From Pseudobdellovibrio exovorus JSS (GTDB lineage Bacteria > Bdellovibrionota > Bdellovibrionia > Bdellovibrionales > Bdellovibrionaceae): a stretch of DNA of 64,000 nt. Below the pieces are notes generated by a model. It searched no databases. It saw only the letters and a program-made list of their open reading frames with translations, and was not told the origin of the DNA. The stretch's first letter is position 1; each line of letters begins with the position of its first letter. The translations under genes were made by a program, and so were the position numbers. Below are positions 52,444 to 62,572 of the stretch, one piece after another. The DNA is taken from NCBI RefSeq assembly GCF_000348725.1, contig NC_020813.1:434001-498000 (forward strand), written 5' to 3'.

Positions 52444-54829
52444 CGTTTGGGCCTTTCTTTCTTTGATCTAAATAATCGGATAACGAGGCATAACGGGGTT
52501 TTGGTGTGTAGTCGCGGCCCGATTCGCTTCTTTCAGAAGAAGAGGAGTTAGAGCGTTCTGTAAAGTTCTTCACTAAAGAACTGATCGAACGGATCTGGCT
52601 TGTAGCACTTTTGTTTTCAGATTCAGGCTTTTGATACGGATCTTTCTGGTAAGACTTCTCTGAATGTTGGTGGCGGGCAGAACGCTGCGGTCTTGATTCA
52701 TAAGACTCGTCAGAGTATTTCTTTTTCCCTTTTTTGGCTTCTGGTGCGCCAGACTTACGTGCGCCTTTTTCTTTAAAGCTGTATTTGTCTTTTTTACCGC
52801 GTCCACCACTAAATTTTTCACCTTTAGATTCTGAACGCTTATCAAAGCCTTTGGATTTTGCTTTGTGTGAACCTTTAGTGGAAGAGTGAGCTTTCGCTGT
52901 TGATTCTGAAGCGGATTTCTCACGGACAAAATTAATCTGCCCTTGTTCGATATCGACCATGCTGACAGTGACACGAATCGTGTCGCCCATTTGGTACTTA
53001 AAGCCGGAGCGTTTTGCAATTAAGGTCAAAGTCTCTTCGTCGAATTCCCACTTGTCTGATCCCAGATCGTCTAGGCGAATAAGTCCGTCGATATTAAATT
53101 CGCGTAATAAAACGAAAACACCAAATTTTGTTACAGAGCTAATAAGGCCTTCGAAAGATTCACCGATAAGGTTTTGCATGAATCGGGCTTTTTTGATGGC
53201 TTGGATTTGGCGCTCAGCTTTTGCCGAACGTTGCTCACAGGCAGACAGCCATGTACCTGCTGTTGTTAAATCCTCTTCTGACATTAAGTTGTAAGAACTA
53301 TTTTTCAGAATACGATTTTTCAATAAGCGGTGAACAATCAAATCTGGATAACGTCTGATCGGCGATGTGAAGTGCGTATAAAAATCAAAACCCAAACCGA
53401 AGTGTCCTAGGTTGTTAGGTGTGTACTTGGCTTGGCTCATTGAGCGCAGGGTCAGGATATGAATGATCTGAGATTCCGGTTTACCCGAGAATTCTTGCAA
53501 AGCGCGAGTCAGGCGTTTTTGTAGTTTTCCGCCTTCAAGCTGAGCTTTGTAGCCCAAGTTTTCCATATACTTTTGTAGGTTCGAGATTTTTTCTCCATCT
53601 GGAACTTCATGGACACGATAAAACGCGGGGATCTCTTGTTTTGCTAGAAATTTGGCTACGGCCACATTGGCTGCCAGCATAAGCTCTTCGATGAGGCGAT
53701 GGGCAAAGAGTCGCTCTGAACGAATCACATCGACAGGATTGCCGGCGCCATCAATAACCAATTCTGTTTCTGGAACTTCTAAGTCTAAAGAGCCCTCTTT
53801 AAAGCGCTTAGCCATTAGAACTTTAGCTAAGTCAGCACAGTGGAAAATGGTCGACTTCACGTGATCGAGTTTCTCGATTTCGGAGCCATCTATAAGTTCC
53901 TGAGCTTCCCCATAGGTCACACGCGCTTTACTTTCGATAACACCTTCGTAAAAAGTGGAAGCGGTCATTTCTCCGGTAAAGTCGAAATGCATGTCGGCAA
54001 CTAAAGCTAGGCGCGGAACGTGTGGATTTAAAGAGCAAAGACCATTACTAAGGCCTTCGGGTAACATCGGGATAACGAAGTTGGGAAAATAAACAGAGGT
54101 CCCGCGTTCGTAGGCCTCTTTATCCATAGAGGACCCCACTTTAACGTAGTGACTGACATCGGCAATAGCTACATAGAGGTGAAAGCCTCTGTCGGTCATT
54201 TCGACAAAAACAGCATCATCGAAGTCTTTGGCTGTCGCACCATCAATAGTGATAATAGGTAAATCGCGTAGATCTTTACGTCCTTTGAAGTCCTTTTCGC
54301 TAGGATTTTTGTCGAAGACAGAGGCCTCAGCTAAAGTTTCTTTTGAAAAATGCTCGGGGATATTGCTACCGATAACGATGCGTTTGATATCATTTAAAGG
54401 GTCTGAAGCATCACCGATGATACTGAGGACTTCACCCTCAAAGTTGCCTTCATCTGGGAACTGAGTGATTTGAGCTTCGACCAATTCTCCGTCTTTTGCG
54501 TTTTTTGATTTATCTAATGGAATACGCAGATCTTTGCCCCAACCGCGTCCTTCATCCTTAATAATGCCCCAGTTATCAGAAACGCGTGTGAATTTACCAG
54601 CAACACGCTTCTGAGCGCGTTCAGTGATACGAATGATTTCTCCGCGCAGGCGACCATCACGCTCTTTTTCGACAGTGATTGTGGCGCGATCATTTGTCAT
54701 GGCCGATTTCATCGCATGTTGGGGAACATAGACATCGGGAATTTCTTTATCGTCTGGAATGAAAAAACCAAATCCATCGGGATGACGTTTAATCAGACCT
54801 TCTAACATTCGGGGCGTTTTTGATTTCAT
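52298..54829 (-). CDS. rnr: Ribonuclease R with long low-complexity tail
   Basis: An 843-residue 3'-5' exoribonuclease of the RNase II/R family. Two N-terminal OB/cold-shock domains (about 10-165) precede the RNB catalytic domain, with the Asp cluster in TIDGATAKDFDDAV near residue 200 and the HFTSPIRRYPDLIVHRLL block. An S1 domain follows (about 575-655, VTKFGVFVLL). The last 185 residues are basic and Ser/Lys-rich (KAKSKGFDKRSESKGEKFSGG and repeats of it). The tail ends inside the ubiB-like gene, overlapping it by 146 nt. RNase R degrades structured RNA and rRNA fragments. Confidence 0.94.
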   Translation of the reverse strand: MKSKTPRMLEGLIKRHPDGFGFFIPDDKEIPDVYVPQHAMKSAMTNDRATITVEKERDGRLRGEIIRITERAQKRVAGKFTRVSDNWGIIKDEGRGWGKDLRIPLDKSKNAKDGELVEAQITQFPDEGNFEGEVLSIIGDASDPLNDIKRIVIGSNIPEHFSKETLAEASVFDKNPSEKDFKGRKDLRDLPIITIDGATAKDFDDAVFVEMTDRGFHLYVAIADVSHYVKVGSSMDKEAYERGTSVYFPNFVIPMLPEGLSNGLCSLNPHVPRLALVADMHFDFTGEMTASTFYEGVIESKARVTYGEAQELIDGSEIEKLDHVKSTIFHCADLAKVLMAKRFKEGSLDLEVPETELVIDGAGNPVDVIRSERLFAHRLIEELMLAANVAVAKFLAKQEIPAFYRVHEVPDGEKISNLQKYMENLGYKAQLEGGKLQKRLTRALQEFSGKPESQIIHILTLRSMSQAKYTPNNLGHFGLGFDFYTHFTSPIRRYPDLIVHRLLKNRILKNSSYNLMSEEDLTTAGTWLSACEQRSAKAERQIQAIKKARFMQNLIGESFEGLISSVTKFGVFVLLREFNIDGLIRLDDLGSDKWEFDEETLTLIAKRSGFKYQMGDTIRVTVSMVDIEQGQINFVREKSASESTAKAHSSTKGSHKAKSKGFDKRSESKGEKFSGGRGKKDKYSFKEKGARKSGAPEAKKGKKKYSDESYESRPQRSARHQHSEKSYQKDPYQKPESENKSATSQIRSISSLVKNFTERSNSSSSERSESGRDYTPKPRYASLSDYLDQRKKGPNDEAKSESKPAFRSTENRKNSEKRRSSENDSGGVRKARSQKSGRGHKSR

Positions 54830-55368
54830 ATAGTATTATATTCAGATTATGAATGATAAAAGTCATGTTGAATTCAGGAGTTAGCCTCGACTGGACCCCT
54901 GAATAGAGCCCCTATTTACGTAACCCCTTGAAGTCCCTGTGCATAAAACTCGACCAAAGTTCTGATGTTGGATTGCATTAATTAGCAATCGCGTCATTTA
55001 TTAGAAGCTGAATGAATAAACAAGAGCGAGGAAGAAATCCACATAGACTGCCTCAAGCAGGGCACTTTAAAAGCGGCTGAATCTTTTTAGAAAGAAGTCC
55101 TTAGCAGAGGGAGTTTTCAGAGTGAAAAATGCAAAAGTCTTCGTAAGACAATTTTTTTCTTCAAATAGAGTTTTGGTTTTGCTTGCTGAAAATCGTAACA
55201 GCACAGGTGATGCCTTTAGTACACACACCTGATGATTTGATGTGAAGCCGAAAACTAGGGGCTTGGGGGCTTTAATTTTTTCGGTTGCGTTTGTGAAAGT
55301 CCATTATTACGATTTGCTCATATAGTTTTAGACAATAAAACCATTTGCACTTAACGAAAGGACGCAAA
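54830..55368. other. 539-bp gene-free region upstream of the major OMP gene
   Basis: No clear gene. A hairpin GTCTT-CGT-AAGAC followed by AATTTTTTT lies near 55137-55157 and resembles a terminator, so a short transcript may end there. A 36-codon frame opens at GTG 55122 after GGGAG and stops at 55230-55232, but nothing else supports it. CAGGTG and CACCTG arms occur near 55204-55231. The rest probably holds the promoter and a long leader for the downstream outer-membrane protein. A small RNA is possible. Confidence 0.35.
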
Positions 55369-56463
55369 ATGAAACAACTACTAGTTATCGCAATCGCTTT
55401 AACTGCAATCAACGCTCAAGCTTCACGCGCTCGCGTAAACGCTTTAGGTGGCGCTGCTCACTTAGTGGACACTGCTACTGTACACAACAACCCAGCTGAC
55501 ATCTTCGCTTTACCAAGCGATTACGTAGCTTTTGAAACAGGTGCTACTGGCGCTTTGGCTCAAACGGCTCAAAACGCTAATGCTGAAGGTATGATCGTTC
55601 GCTCTATGGGCGATTCTAAATTGGGTCTATCTTTAGGTCACCAATCTGTTAACGCAGCTTCTTGGGGCTTACGTGGTGTTGTAACTAATGCTGCATTACG
55701 CGTTAACCAACAAAATCCACTTGAGTTAACTTACGGTGCTAAAGCTGCTGACTTAGCTTGGGCTGGTACTTTAGTTTACTCTAACTACCATGACAAACAA
55801 GCTGCTGGTGCAGTAGTTTCTAAAGAAAGCTCTTTAGGCGCTCGTTTTGGTGTTCGCGCTTCTAACTGGGATGCTGCTTTAAGATTAGGTCTTGGAAGCA
55901 ATGTTGAATTAGCTGACAGTGCTAAATCTGAAGGTAACTTCTCTGCTGGCTTGAACGGTGGATACTGGATGGAAAACATCTACTTACACGGTGCTTTCTC
56001 AACTGCATCTGGTAAAGAAAAAGATAACACTGGTGCTGAATTGTTAAAAGTTAACCAACAACAAATCAGCGTTGGTGCTTTAGCAACTCATAAAAAAGAT
56101 GGTTCTGAGTTATTCTACGGTGTTCAATTGGTTTCAACTGAACAAAAGGATTTCTTTGTTAAAGATCGTAAAACTACTTCTTTAACTTTACCACTTGTTA
56201 TCGGTGTTGAAGTTGATGCAGCTTCTTGGTTAACTTTCCGTGGATCAGTAACTCAAACTACTTTGATCAACGATGCTAAAACAGAAACTGCTGGTGTTAC
56301 TAATGCTAACACAGCTCCTGGCATTCAAAATACAGCAGTTAACTTAGGTGCTGGTTTGAAATTCAACAAATTGACTGTTGACGGTACTTTGTCTACTGCA
56401 ACAACTCAAACAGTTGACACTACAAACTTGTTAGCTCAAGTTGGTGCTACTTACTGGTTCTAA
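55369..56463 (+). CDS. Major outer-membrane beta-barrel protein
   Basis: A 364-residue porin-like protein. ATG 55369 has AAAGGA 7 nt upstream and opens the signal peptide MKQLLVIAIALTAINAQA. The mature part alternates polar and hydrophobic residues throughout and ends in LAQVGATYWF, a typical C-terminal aromatic insertion signal. Codon use is extremely uniform (GCT, GGT, TTA, AAC and ACT strongly preferred), which suggests very high expression. A strong terminator follows. It shares its N-terminus (ASRAR) and C-terminus (LTVDGTLxTATTQ) with the next gene, a paralogue. Confidence 0.85.
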   Translation: MKQLLVIAIALTAINAQASRARVNALGGAAHLVDTATVHNNPADIFALPSDYVAFETGATGALAQTAQNANAEGMIVRSMGDSKLGLSLGHQSVNAASWGLRGVVTNAALRVNQQNPLELTYGAKAADLAWAGTLVYSNYHDKQAAGAVVSKESSLGARFGVRASNWDAALRLGLGSNVELADSAKSEGNFSAGLNGGYWMENIYLHGAFSTASGKEKDNTGAELLKVNQQQISVGALATHKKDGSELFYGVQLVSTEQKDFFVKDRKTTSLTLPLVIGVEVDAASWLTFRGSVTQTTLINDAKTETAGVTNANTAPGIQNTAVNLGAGLKFNKLTVDGTLSTATTQTVDTTNLLAQVGATYWF

Positions 56464-56490
56464 TTTTTCTTAACAGAAAAGTTAAACTTG

Positions 56491-56520
56491 AAAAAGCCTC
56501 GGGAAACCGGGGCTTTTTTT
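56491..56520 (+). terminator. Rho-independent terminator after the major OMP gene
   Basis: AAAAAGCCtCGG-GAAA-CCGgGGCTTTTTTT: a GC-rich stem with a GAAA tetraloop and an A-tract and T-tract. One T/G mismatch interrupts the stem. Confidence 0.92.
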
Positions 56521-56560
56521 ATTTCTACTGATCTTATCTAGATTCATGTATAACGAGGGA

Positions 56561-57682
56561 ATGAAACTCGTTGCCGTTTGTATACCTCTTGTCTTTTCTA
56601 TCTTTTTTTCTGCCACGTCAGAAGCCAGCAGAGCTCGATTACAAAGCTTAAGTCACTCTTATCATGTCAACGATCCCTATCGGATCTATACGGACGTGCT
56701 TCAAATTCATTCGGCAGGCTCTTTAGTTCTGATTGAAAGTGGAGCCACTAATGCAGTTTCGGGTACAGATCAGGCTGAGGCCTTGCTGACGTATACCTTG
56801 GAAGAAAATAGGCGTTTAGCGTTCGGAATAGGTCACCAACACTCATCGGTCAGTGAAAGCAGACGAATCGCCAATGCTCTTCGAGGAGTAGCTACGTTTG
56901 AACTGTCTCAGAACCCCGTGTATTTAGCCTATGGCTGGAAAACACAGGATATCTGGTATGCCCTAGGGATGTATTATTCTCATCGTAGTGACAAGGTGAG
57001 TGGGGATGATGAAAGTACGGCTGGCCTCACGTGGGGTGCTGAACTGGGACGTTTTCAATTATACTTTGATTCGACTTTCTTAAATCGCGCACAAGTATCA
57101 GGAAGAACTTTTAACAGCGAGGCGTACTTCAAAGGAACTGCTAATTACGTAGCTGACAATACGGTTTTTTATTTCGATTTCAAAATTCAAGATATCGGGA
57201 TTCAGTTAGGCGCAGTCGAGGAAGAAAAACATCAGTTACAAGAATTCCGCCTAGGGTTAGTGGACTGGCGTAGCCGTCAACGCAATGAAAGCTTTTGGGG
57301 CATGGAAGTTATTTCGACAGAGCTAAAGTGCCGCACACGTCTTTCTGCTGAGTGTGATCAGAAGGCGAGCCGTGTAATTCTGCCGGTTTGGTTGGGTTTT
57401 GAATTACCAGCAGCTGAATGGTTGATGTTTCGTGGATCAATCAATCAAACTGTATTCGTGAATAAAACAAAAGATAAAGTAGGTTACCCTGTAGGTGTGA
57501 TTGGAAACTCGAATGGAGTTGTTTCTGAGTATGATAATGGACCTAATTCGACACAAGTGGCTCTAGGGGCGGGTTTGCGCTTCAATCGTCTAACGGTGGA
57601 TGGAACCTTAGCGACAGCAACCACTCAAGTTTTAGACTCAAGCCAGTTGCTATCGCAGGTTGGGATTACTTACCGATTTTAG
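56561..57682 (+). CDS. Paralogous outer-membrane beta-barrel protein
   Basis: A 373-residue paralogue of the preceding porin-like protein. The signal peptide MKLVAVCIPLVFSIFFSATSEA leads into ASRARLQSL, and the C-terminus LRFNRLTVDGTLATATTQ with terminal TYRF mirrors its neighbour. Codon use is ordinary, unlike the upstream copy, so expression is probably much lower. ATG 56561 gives the cleaner signal peptide, while ATG 56546 is possible. The end overlaps the convergent TolC-like gene by 17 nt. Confidence 0.8.
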   Translation: MKLVAVCIPLVFSIFFSATSEASRARLQSLSHSYHVNDPYRIYTDVLQIHSAGSLVLIESGATNAVSGTDQAEALLTYTLEENRRLAFGIGHQHSSVSESRRIANALRGVATFELSQNPVYLAYGWKTQDIWYALGMYYSHRSDKVSGDDESTAGLTWGAELGRFQLYFDSTFLNRAQVSGRTFNSEAYFKGTANYVADNTVFYFDFKIQDIGIQLGAVEEEKHQLQEFRLGLVDWRSRQRNESFWGMEVISTELKCRTRLSAECDQKASRVILPVWLGFELPAAEWLMFRGSINQTVFVNKTKDKVGYPVGVIGNSNGVVSEYDNGPNSTQVALGAGLRFNRLTVDGTLATATTQVLDSSQLLSQVGITYRF

Positions 57683-58931
57683 AAAGCACGTGTGATTTCG
57701 CTAATTGGAAGTCACGAATGATTTCAAGGTGTCGGTTACGAATGTCGTAAAGCTTTTCAGCAGCACCTAAAACATCCGGAGAGTTCTTCACTCCGCGAGC
57801 GTACTCAGACTGTGATAACTTATAGTACTTTTCTGCGCGCGAGATATTTTCTTCTGCCGCGTGAACCTGATCATGCAAAAGACGAAGCGAGGCTATTTCA
57901 TTTGAAATATGATTTTCGACTTCTTTTCTTTGCAGATCAGCTAAAGTACTGGCACTCAGAGCCTCTTGTCGTAAAGAGCGGGCTTCGCGTTGACTGTTAA
58001 AAAGATTCTGTAGGCTCAGAGTGAGCTTCACTCCGACAACAGACTCGGTACGGTCTTTGGCATCTGCTGGGTCTTCTTGGCGCTGGTTATACTGGTTGTA
58101 AGCAGCATAGGCATCCAATTTGGGTACCCACGAACGCGTTTGGCGTTTGGCCTCAAGACCTTTAACTTCCGAGAGCAATGCATTTTCTTTGTATAGAAAC
58201 TCATGATCTGCAGCCGAATGTTCTAGGGCTTTTTCAAAATCGTGTTCGTGATCAAGTGCTTGAGGGAAACTCAAGTCCACTTCGTTATCGTATCCCAAAA
58301 TGATGGCTAAATCGCGCTTATCTGACGTCAGTTGAACTTTTGCTTGGGCAAGGTCTTGCTCTAGCTCAACACCTTTCATTTGAAAGAGCACGCGATCTGA
58401 ATCAGTGGCTACGCCACTTTGAATACGTCGGTCAGCCGCTCTTAGGTTTTGTGCATTTACCTGTTGTGTCGACTCTAATAACGAAATTCTCTGTTGCGAG
58501 TACAGAATGTTCCAGTAAAGACTTCTAGCTTTTTCAAGTTCTTCTGCTTGGACTCTTCTGAACTGATAGCTTTTTTGTTGTATCTGCAGGTCGTATTGAT
58601 CTGACAAAAGAAGATCGCGTCCGCCATTAAATAGGTTCAATGTGGCCTGAGCACCGTAGGCTGGTTGAGTTTTTTGATCGAGCTGTCCTTTTTTGAAGTT
58701 CTCTTGCTGCCCATAAATTTCAACATCTGGTAAAAAAGATCTACCAAATGAGCCTCTATAGGCACGTGCCGCTTCTACTTCTAAAGAAGCTGCACTGATG
58801 CGAGCACTTTTGCTTTCCAATAAAGAGCGCAGATTGCTCGCATTAACCTCTACTGCAGAGCCCGTTGAGGCCGCATGTGAGTAGGCTCCAAAAAGGGTCA
58901 GACTTGAAATCACTAATGTGATTATTTTCAT
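57666..58931 (-). CDS. TolC/CzcC-family outer-membrane efflux protein
   Basis: A 421-residue outer-membrane factor. ATG 58931 has AAAGGACA upstream and a signal peptide ending YSHA. Two long repeats of about 170 residues are helical, with the family stretch NLFNGGRDLLL near residue 100 and many Gln/Ala heptads. It should form the trimeric channel partner of the RND pump encoded just upstream. It belongs to an apparent operon with the His-rich protein (19-nt gap) and the pump. Confidence 0.88.
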   Translation of the reverse strand: MKIITLVISSLTLFGAYSHAASTGSAVEVNASNLRSLLESKSARISAASLEVEAARAYRGSFGRSFLPDVEIYGQQENFKKGQLDQKTQPAYGAQATLNLFNGGRDLLLSDQYDLQIQQKSYQFRRVQAEELEKARSLYWNILYSQQRISLLESTQQVNAQNLRAADRRIQSGVATDSDRVLFQMKGVELEQDLAQAKVQLTSDKRDLAIILGYDNEVDLSFPQALDHEHDFEKALEHSAADHEFLYKENALLSEVKGLEAKRQTRSWVPKLDAYAAYNQYNQRQEDPADAKDRTESVVGVKLTLSLQNLFNSQREARSLRQEALSASTLADLQRKEVENHISNEIASLRLLHDQVHAAEENISRAEKYYKLSQSEYARGVKNSPDVLGAAEKLYDIRNRHLEIIRDFQLAKSHVLSKIGK

Positions 58932-58950
58932 ATCTTGTCCTTTGTTAGAT

Positions 58951-59370
58951 TTATTTACGTGGTTCAATAACAAACTTCAAACTGTCAGCGTGATCTTCTT
59001 TCGGATCCTTGATGTCCAGTTCAAGAGTGTAGCGATGTACTTTTTTTGCATCATAGTCAGCCTCAAGAAGATCTTTGCTGGCTTTAAAGGTAATGCTGTC
59101 GTGTTGTTTCACACGGGGTTTAACTGCCTTAGCCGTTACTTTATATGTAGTCGCATCTTGTGGTTTTAAATCTTTATCATAGAAGTAAACTTTAAGATTT
59201 TGCCCTTTGGCGACAACCTCAACGTAGCTTTGTTCTAAAGATTTAATAAGTCCACCTTTTGGGGCCACGACTCCTTTAGGAGCATCATGGTCGTGTCCTT
59301 CGTGGGCAAAAGCTGTGATCGCAAAAAGTGATAAAGTCATAGCGATAAAAATATTTTTAATTGTGTTCAT
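58951..59370 (-). CDS. Small exported His-rich metal-binding protein
   Basis: A 139-residue protein with a signal peptide ending FA before HEGHDHD. The mature N-terminus is a likely metal-binding cluster. The rest (GGLIKSLEQSYVEVVAKGQNLKVYFYD, then KPQDA) resembles the N-terminal domain often found ahead of the adaptor core in CzcB/CusB-type membrane fusion proteins. The adaptor core itself is absent. It may deliver metal to the pump as a periplasmic chaperone. It lies between the OMF and RND genes with 19- and 10-nt gaps. Confidence 0.72.
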   Translation of the reverse strand: MNTIKNIFIAMTLSLFAITAFAHEGHDHDAPKGVVAPKGGLIKSLEQSYVEVVAKGQNLKVYFYDKDLKPQDATTYKVTAKAVKPRVKQHDSITFKASKDLLEADYDAKKVHRYTLELDIKDPKEDHADSLKFVIEPRK

Positions 59371-59380
59371 AAATGTCTCC

Positions 59381-62300
59381 TTAAATAGTTTCTTTTGTTA
59401 ATTGTTCATTTAATTTTGGGTTTACATAGGCTTCAGCCGATTTACGACCGAAACGATAAAAAAGTGTTGGTGTGACGATGATATCCAAAAGCGTTGAGCT
59501 TAAAAGTCCACCGACAATAACGACAGCTACTGGATGTAGAATCTCGCTACCAGGTTGCCCTTTAGCAAAGACGAGGGGAAGAAGCGCTAAAGAGGCCACG
59601 AATGCTGTCATCATCACAGGTGATAATCGCTCTTGAGAGCCACGAATGATCATGTCCATGCTGAACTTTTCATTTTCGTATTTCATCAGATGTAAATAGT
59701 GGGAAATCATCATAATCCCGTTACGTGAGGCGACACCGCACAGAGTGATAAAACCCACAAGGCTGGCCACTGTAACCGAACGATCTGTAAAGAACAGCAA
59801 GACGATACCACCTATAAAAGCTAAAGGAATTGTCGCCATAATCTGGGCGGTAATAGCTTGAGATTTAAAGTGGCTATAAAGTACTAAGGCAATTCCCAAA
59901 ATCGAAATGATGCCGAAAAGTAAGATATTGCGAGTCGCTTGCTGCTGACTTTCAAACTGTCCACCATAGATAACGTAATAACCTTCAGGAAGTTTTACAT
60001 CTTGTTGTACACGCTGTTGAATGTCGGAAACAAGACTACCTAAGTCTCGACCGCTGACGTTGGCGCTAATGACAATACGGCGTTGATTATTTTCACGATT
60101 GATTTCATTAGGGCCATACGTTTCATAGACATCGGCAACATCTTCTAGAAAAACTTTTCTACCATCGGGCATGATTTTCAGAACAGTTTTCTGCATGGTC
60201 TCAATGGATGTTCTAGAGCTTTGATCAAACTGTAAGAAAACATCGTAGATACGTGTTTCTTCCATAATCTGCGCTACAGTTTTACCATTGAAAGCGGATT
60301 CCAGAAGGTGAGTGACTTCACCGGCACTTAAGCCGAACTTGGCGGCTTCATCTCGTAGCACTTGGACTTTTACCTGTGGAATGAGTCCTTGTTGCTCAAT
60401 TCGTAAGTCCACAAGGCCATCAATGTCTTTAATAGCCTCCTGCAATTCGATTGATTTCTCTCGCAAAGTGACAAGATCAGGCCCGAAAATTTTGATCGCT
60501 AATGCAGACGTCACACCCGAAAGCATATGATCAATTAAGTGTGAAATGGGCTGGCCGACATTGATGCCAGCTTCTGGCATTGCGGCTTTAAGTTTGTCAC
60601 GGACATCATTTAAAACAACATCGCGTGAGCGTCCATCGCCTTTGAAATCCACATCCAGCTCGCTGACATTAACGCCCATAGCGTGCTCATCCATCTCAGC
60701 ACGTCCAGTACGGCGTGAAACAGATTTGATTTCTGGAATTTCTAAAAGAATTTTTTCCGCTTTTAAACCCATGGCATTGGATTCTGTAAGACTAATTCCG
60801 GGAGGAGCCACCAGCGAAATCATGGCAGTACCTTCATTAAATTGAGGAAGAAAGTCTCGCCCCATAAACGGAATTAAGGACAAAGCACCGACGAGTAAGA
60901 CCACGCTGCCACCTAAGATCGCATTTGAACGAGGCAAAGCCCATTGCAAAATTTTACGATCTACATTTTTTAAAAATGTTAGAAAAGCAGTGTCGTGATG
61001 TTCTTTTTTTTCATCAATTTTTAAGAAGTACGAACACAGAACAGGAGTCAGTGTCAAAGACACGATAAGTGACGAGATCAATGCGGTTAGGTAAGCAATC
61101 CCCAACGGGGCAAACAGACGACCTTCAAGTCCTGTTAAGTTAAATAGCGGTAAAAACACTAAGGCGATAATAACGGTAGCCAAAACAATGGAATTTCTAA
61201 CTTCACTTGAAGCTTCAAAAATCACTTTGAGCTTTGGTAATGGATTCGCACTTTTTGCATTTTCACGAAGCCGGCGGAAAACATTTTCCACATCGACGAT
61301 AGAGTCATCGACGAGCTCACCGATAGCGATGGCAAGGCCTCCCAGAGTCATGGTATTAACGCTTAAGCCAAAGTATTTAAAAATAATGGCCGTCGCTAGA
61401 AATGAAACAGGAATGGCTGTTAAGGTAATCGCCGACATTCTGAGGTTTGCTAGGAAAATAAATAGAATAACAAAAACCAATACGGTTCCCATTTTCAATT
61501 TTCCTTGAATACCTTTAATAGAGTTTTCAATAAAGTTAGCTTGTTTGAAAACATCCGGATTGATTTTTACACCGGCAGGCATAGCGGGTTGTAGCTCTGC
61601 AATGGCTTTTTCGACGCTTTCCGTAATTTTAACAGTATCGGCACCGGGTTGTTTTTGAACCGTCATGATAACAGCAGGATGACCATTAAAACTACCATCA
61701 CCACGTTTCAAACGGGGAGCCTCTTGGACATCGGCAATATCACTGACTAAGACAGGGCGTCCAAAATGCATTCCCACCAGTGTTTGCTTGATATCATCTA
61801 CATCGTTAACCACACCGATATTACGAACTAGAAACTCTTGTCCTTCTTTTTCAAGGAAGCCACCCGTCGTATTCTGACTGATCACTGTCAGCTCTTTATC
61901 GAGATCTTCAATGGTTAATTGATAGCGATTCAGCTTTTCAGCCGAGACTAAAATTTGATACTGCTTTAAACCACCACCAATCGAAATAATTTGTGAAACA
62001 CCTTGGATCGTCATCAGTCGAGGGCGAATAACCCACTCGGCTAGATTACGTAGCTCCATCGGCGACACTTGCTCGCTTTCAGTGGTGACGGCGATTTGTT
62101 GAATTTGTCCCATCAATGACCCGATAGGACCCATGATGGGCTTAACTCCTAAGGGTAGTTGCTCTTGTGCAAGATTCAATTTTTCTTGTACAAGCTGACG
62201 ATTACGATAGATGTCAGTGCCCCACTCAAACTCAACATAAATGACCGAAAGACCTATACCAGACTGTGAACGCAAGCGCTCAACACCAGGGATTCCATTT

Positions 62301-62518
62301 AAATAACTTTCAATAGGATAGGTAACGCGTGTTTCGACTTCTTCCGGAGCCATCCCATGACCCTCAGTCATAATGGTGACTGTGGGCTTTGTGATATCGG
62401 GGAAGACATCAATTGGCAGATTTAAGACGCTGATACTGCCATAGACAATCAGCAAAGCGGTCAACGAAACGACCAATAGCCGATGGTTCAGCGAAAAACG
62501 AATAATAGAATTTAACAT
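59381..62518 (-). CDS. Heavy-metal efflux RND transporter (CzcA/CusA family)
   Basis: A 1045-residue inner-membrane pump of the HME-RND class. The N-terminus MLNSIIRFSLNHRLLVVSLTALL, the DVFPDITKPTV block, the transmembrane-helix-4 motif GELVDDSIVDVENVFRRL (proton-relay acids) and a second FITLCGVASRNGIMMISHY repeat are canonical. Twelve transmembrane helices and two large periplasmic loops are expected. The metal (Co/Zn/Cd or Cu/Ag) cannot be told from what was inspected. It is transcribed with the His-rich and TolC-like genes. Confidence 0.95.
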   Translation of the reverse strand: MLNSIIRFSLNHRLLVVSLTALLIVYGSISVLNLPIDVFPDITKPTVTIMTEGHGMAPEEVETRVTYPIESYLNGIPGVERLRSQSGIGLSVIYVEFEWGTDIYRNRQLVQEKLNLAQEQLPLGVKPIMGPIGSLMGQIQQIAVTTESEQVSPMELRNLAEWVIRPRLMTIQGVSQIISIGGGLKQYQILVSAEKLNRYQLTIEDLDKELTVISQNTTGGFLEKEGQEFLVRNIGVVNDVDDIKQTLVGMHFGRPVLVSDIADVQEAPRLKRGDGSFNGHPAVIMTVQKQPGADTVKITESVEKAIAELQPAMPAGVKINPDVFKQANFIENSIKGIQGKLKMGTVLVFVILFIFLANLRMSAITLTAIPVSFLATAIIFKYFGLSVNTMTLGGLAIAIGELVDDSIVDVENVFRRLRENAKSANPLPKLKVIFEASSEVRNSIVLATVIIALVFLPLFNLTGLEGRLFAPLGIAYLTALISSLIVSLTLTPVLCSYFLKIDEKKEHHDTAFLTFLKNVDRKILQWALPRSNAILGGSVVLLVGALSLIPFMGRDFLPQFNEGTAMISLVAPPGISLTESNAMGLKAEKILLEIPEIKSVSRRTGRAEMDEHAMGVNVSELDVDFKGDGRSRDVVLNDVRDKLKAAMPEAGINVGQPISHLIDHMLSGVTSALAIKIFGPDLVTLREKSIELQEAIKDIDGLVDLRIEQQGLIPQVKVQVLRDEAAKFGLSAGEVTHLLESAFNGKTVAQIMEETRIYDVFLQFDQSSRTSIETMQKTVLKIMPDGRKVFLEDVADVYETYGPNEINRENNQRRIVISANVSGRDLGSLVSDIQQRVQQDVKLPEGYYVIYGGQFESQQQATRNILLFGIISILGIALVLYSHFKSQAITAQIMATIPLAFIGGIVLLFFTDRSVTVASLVGFITLCGVASRNGIMMISHYLHLMKYENEKFSMDMIIRGSQERLSPVMMTAFVASLALLPLVFAKGQPGSEILHPVAVVIVGGLLSSTLLDIIVTPTLFYRFGRKSAEAYVNPKLNEQLTKETI

Positions 62519-62572
62519 AAATTTGTCCTCAATAGATTAAACAAAAACTAAAAATAGAGAGCGTGATTTTGT

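Noticed and set aside
55122-55232. 36-codon frame beginning at GTG after GGGAG
   Set aside because: A Shine-Dalgarno-like string alone is weak evidence. There is no motif, and the frame crosses a terminator-like hairpin.
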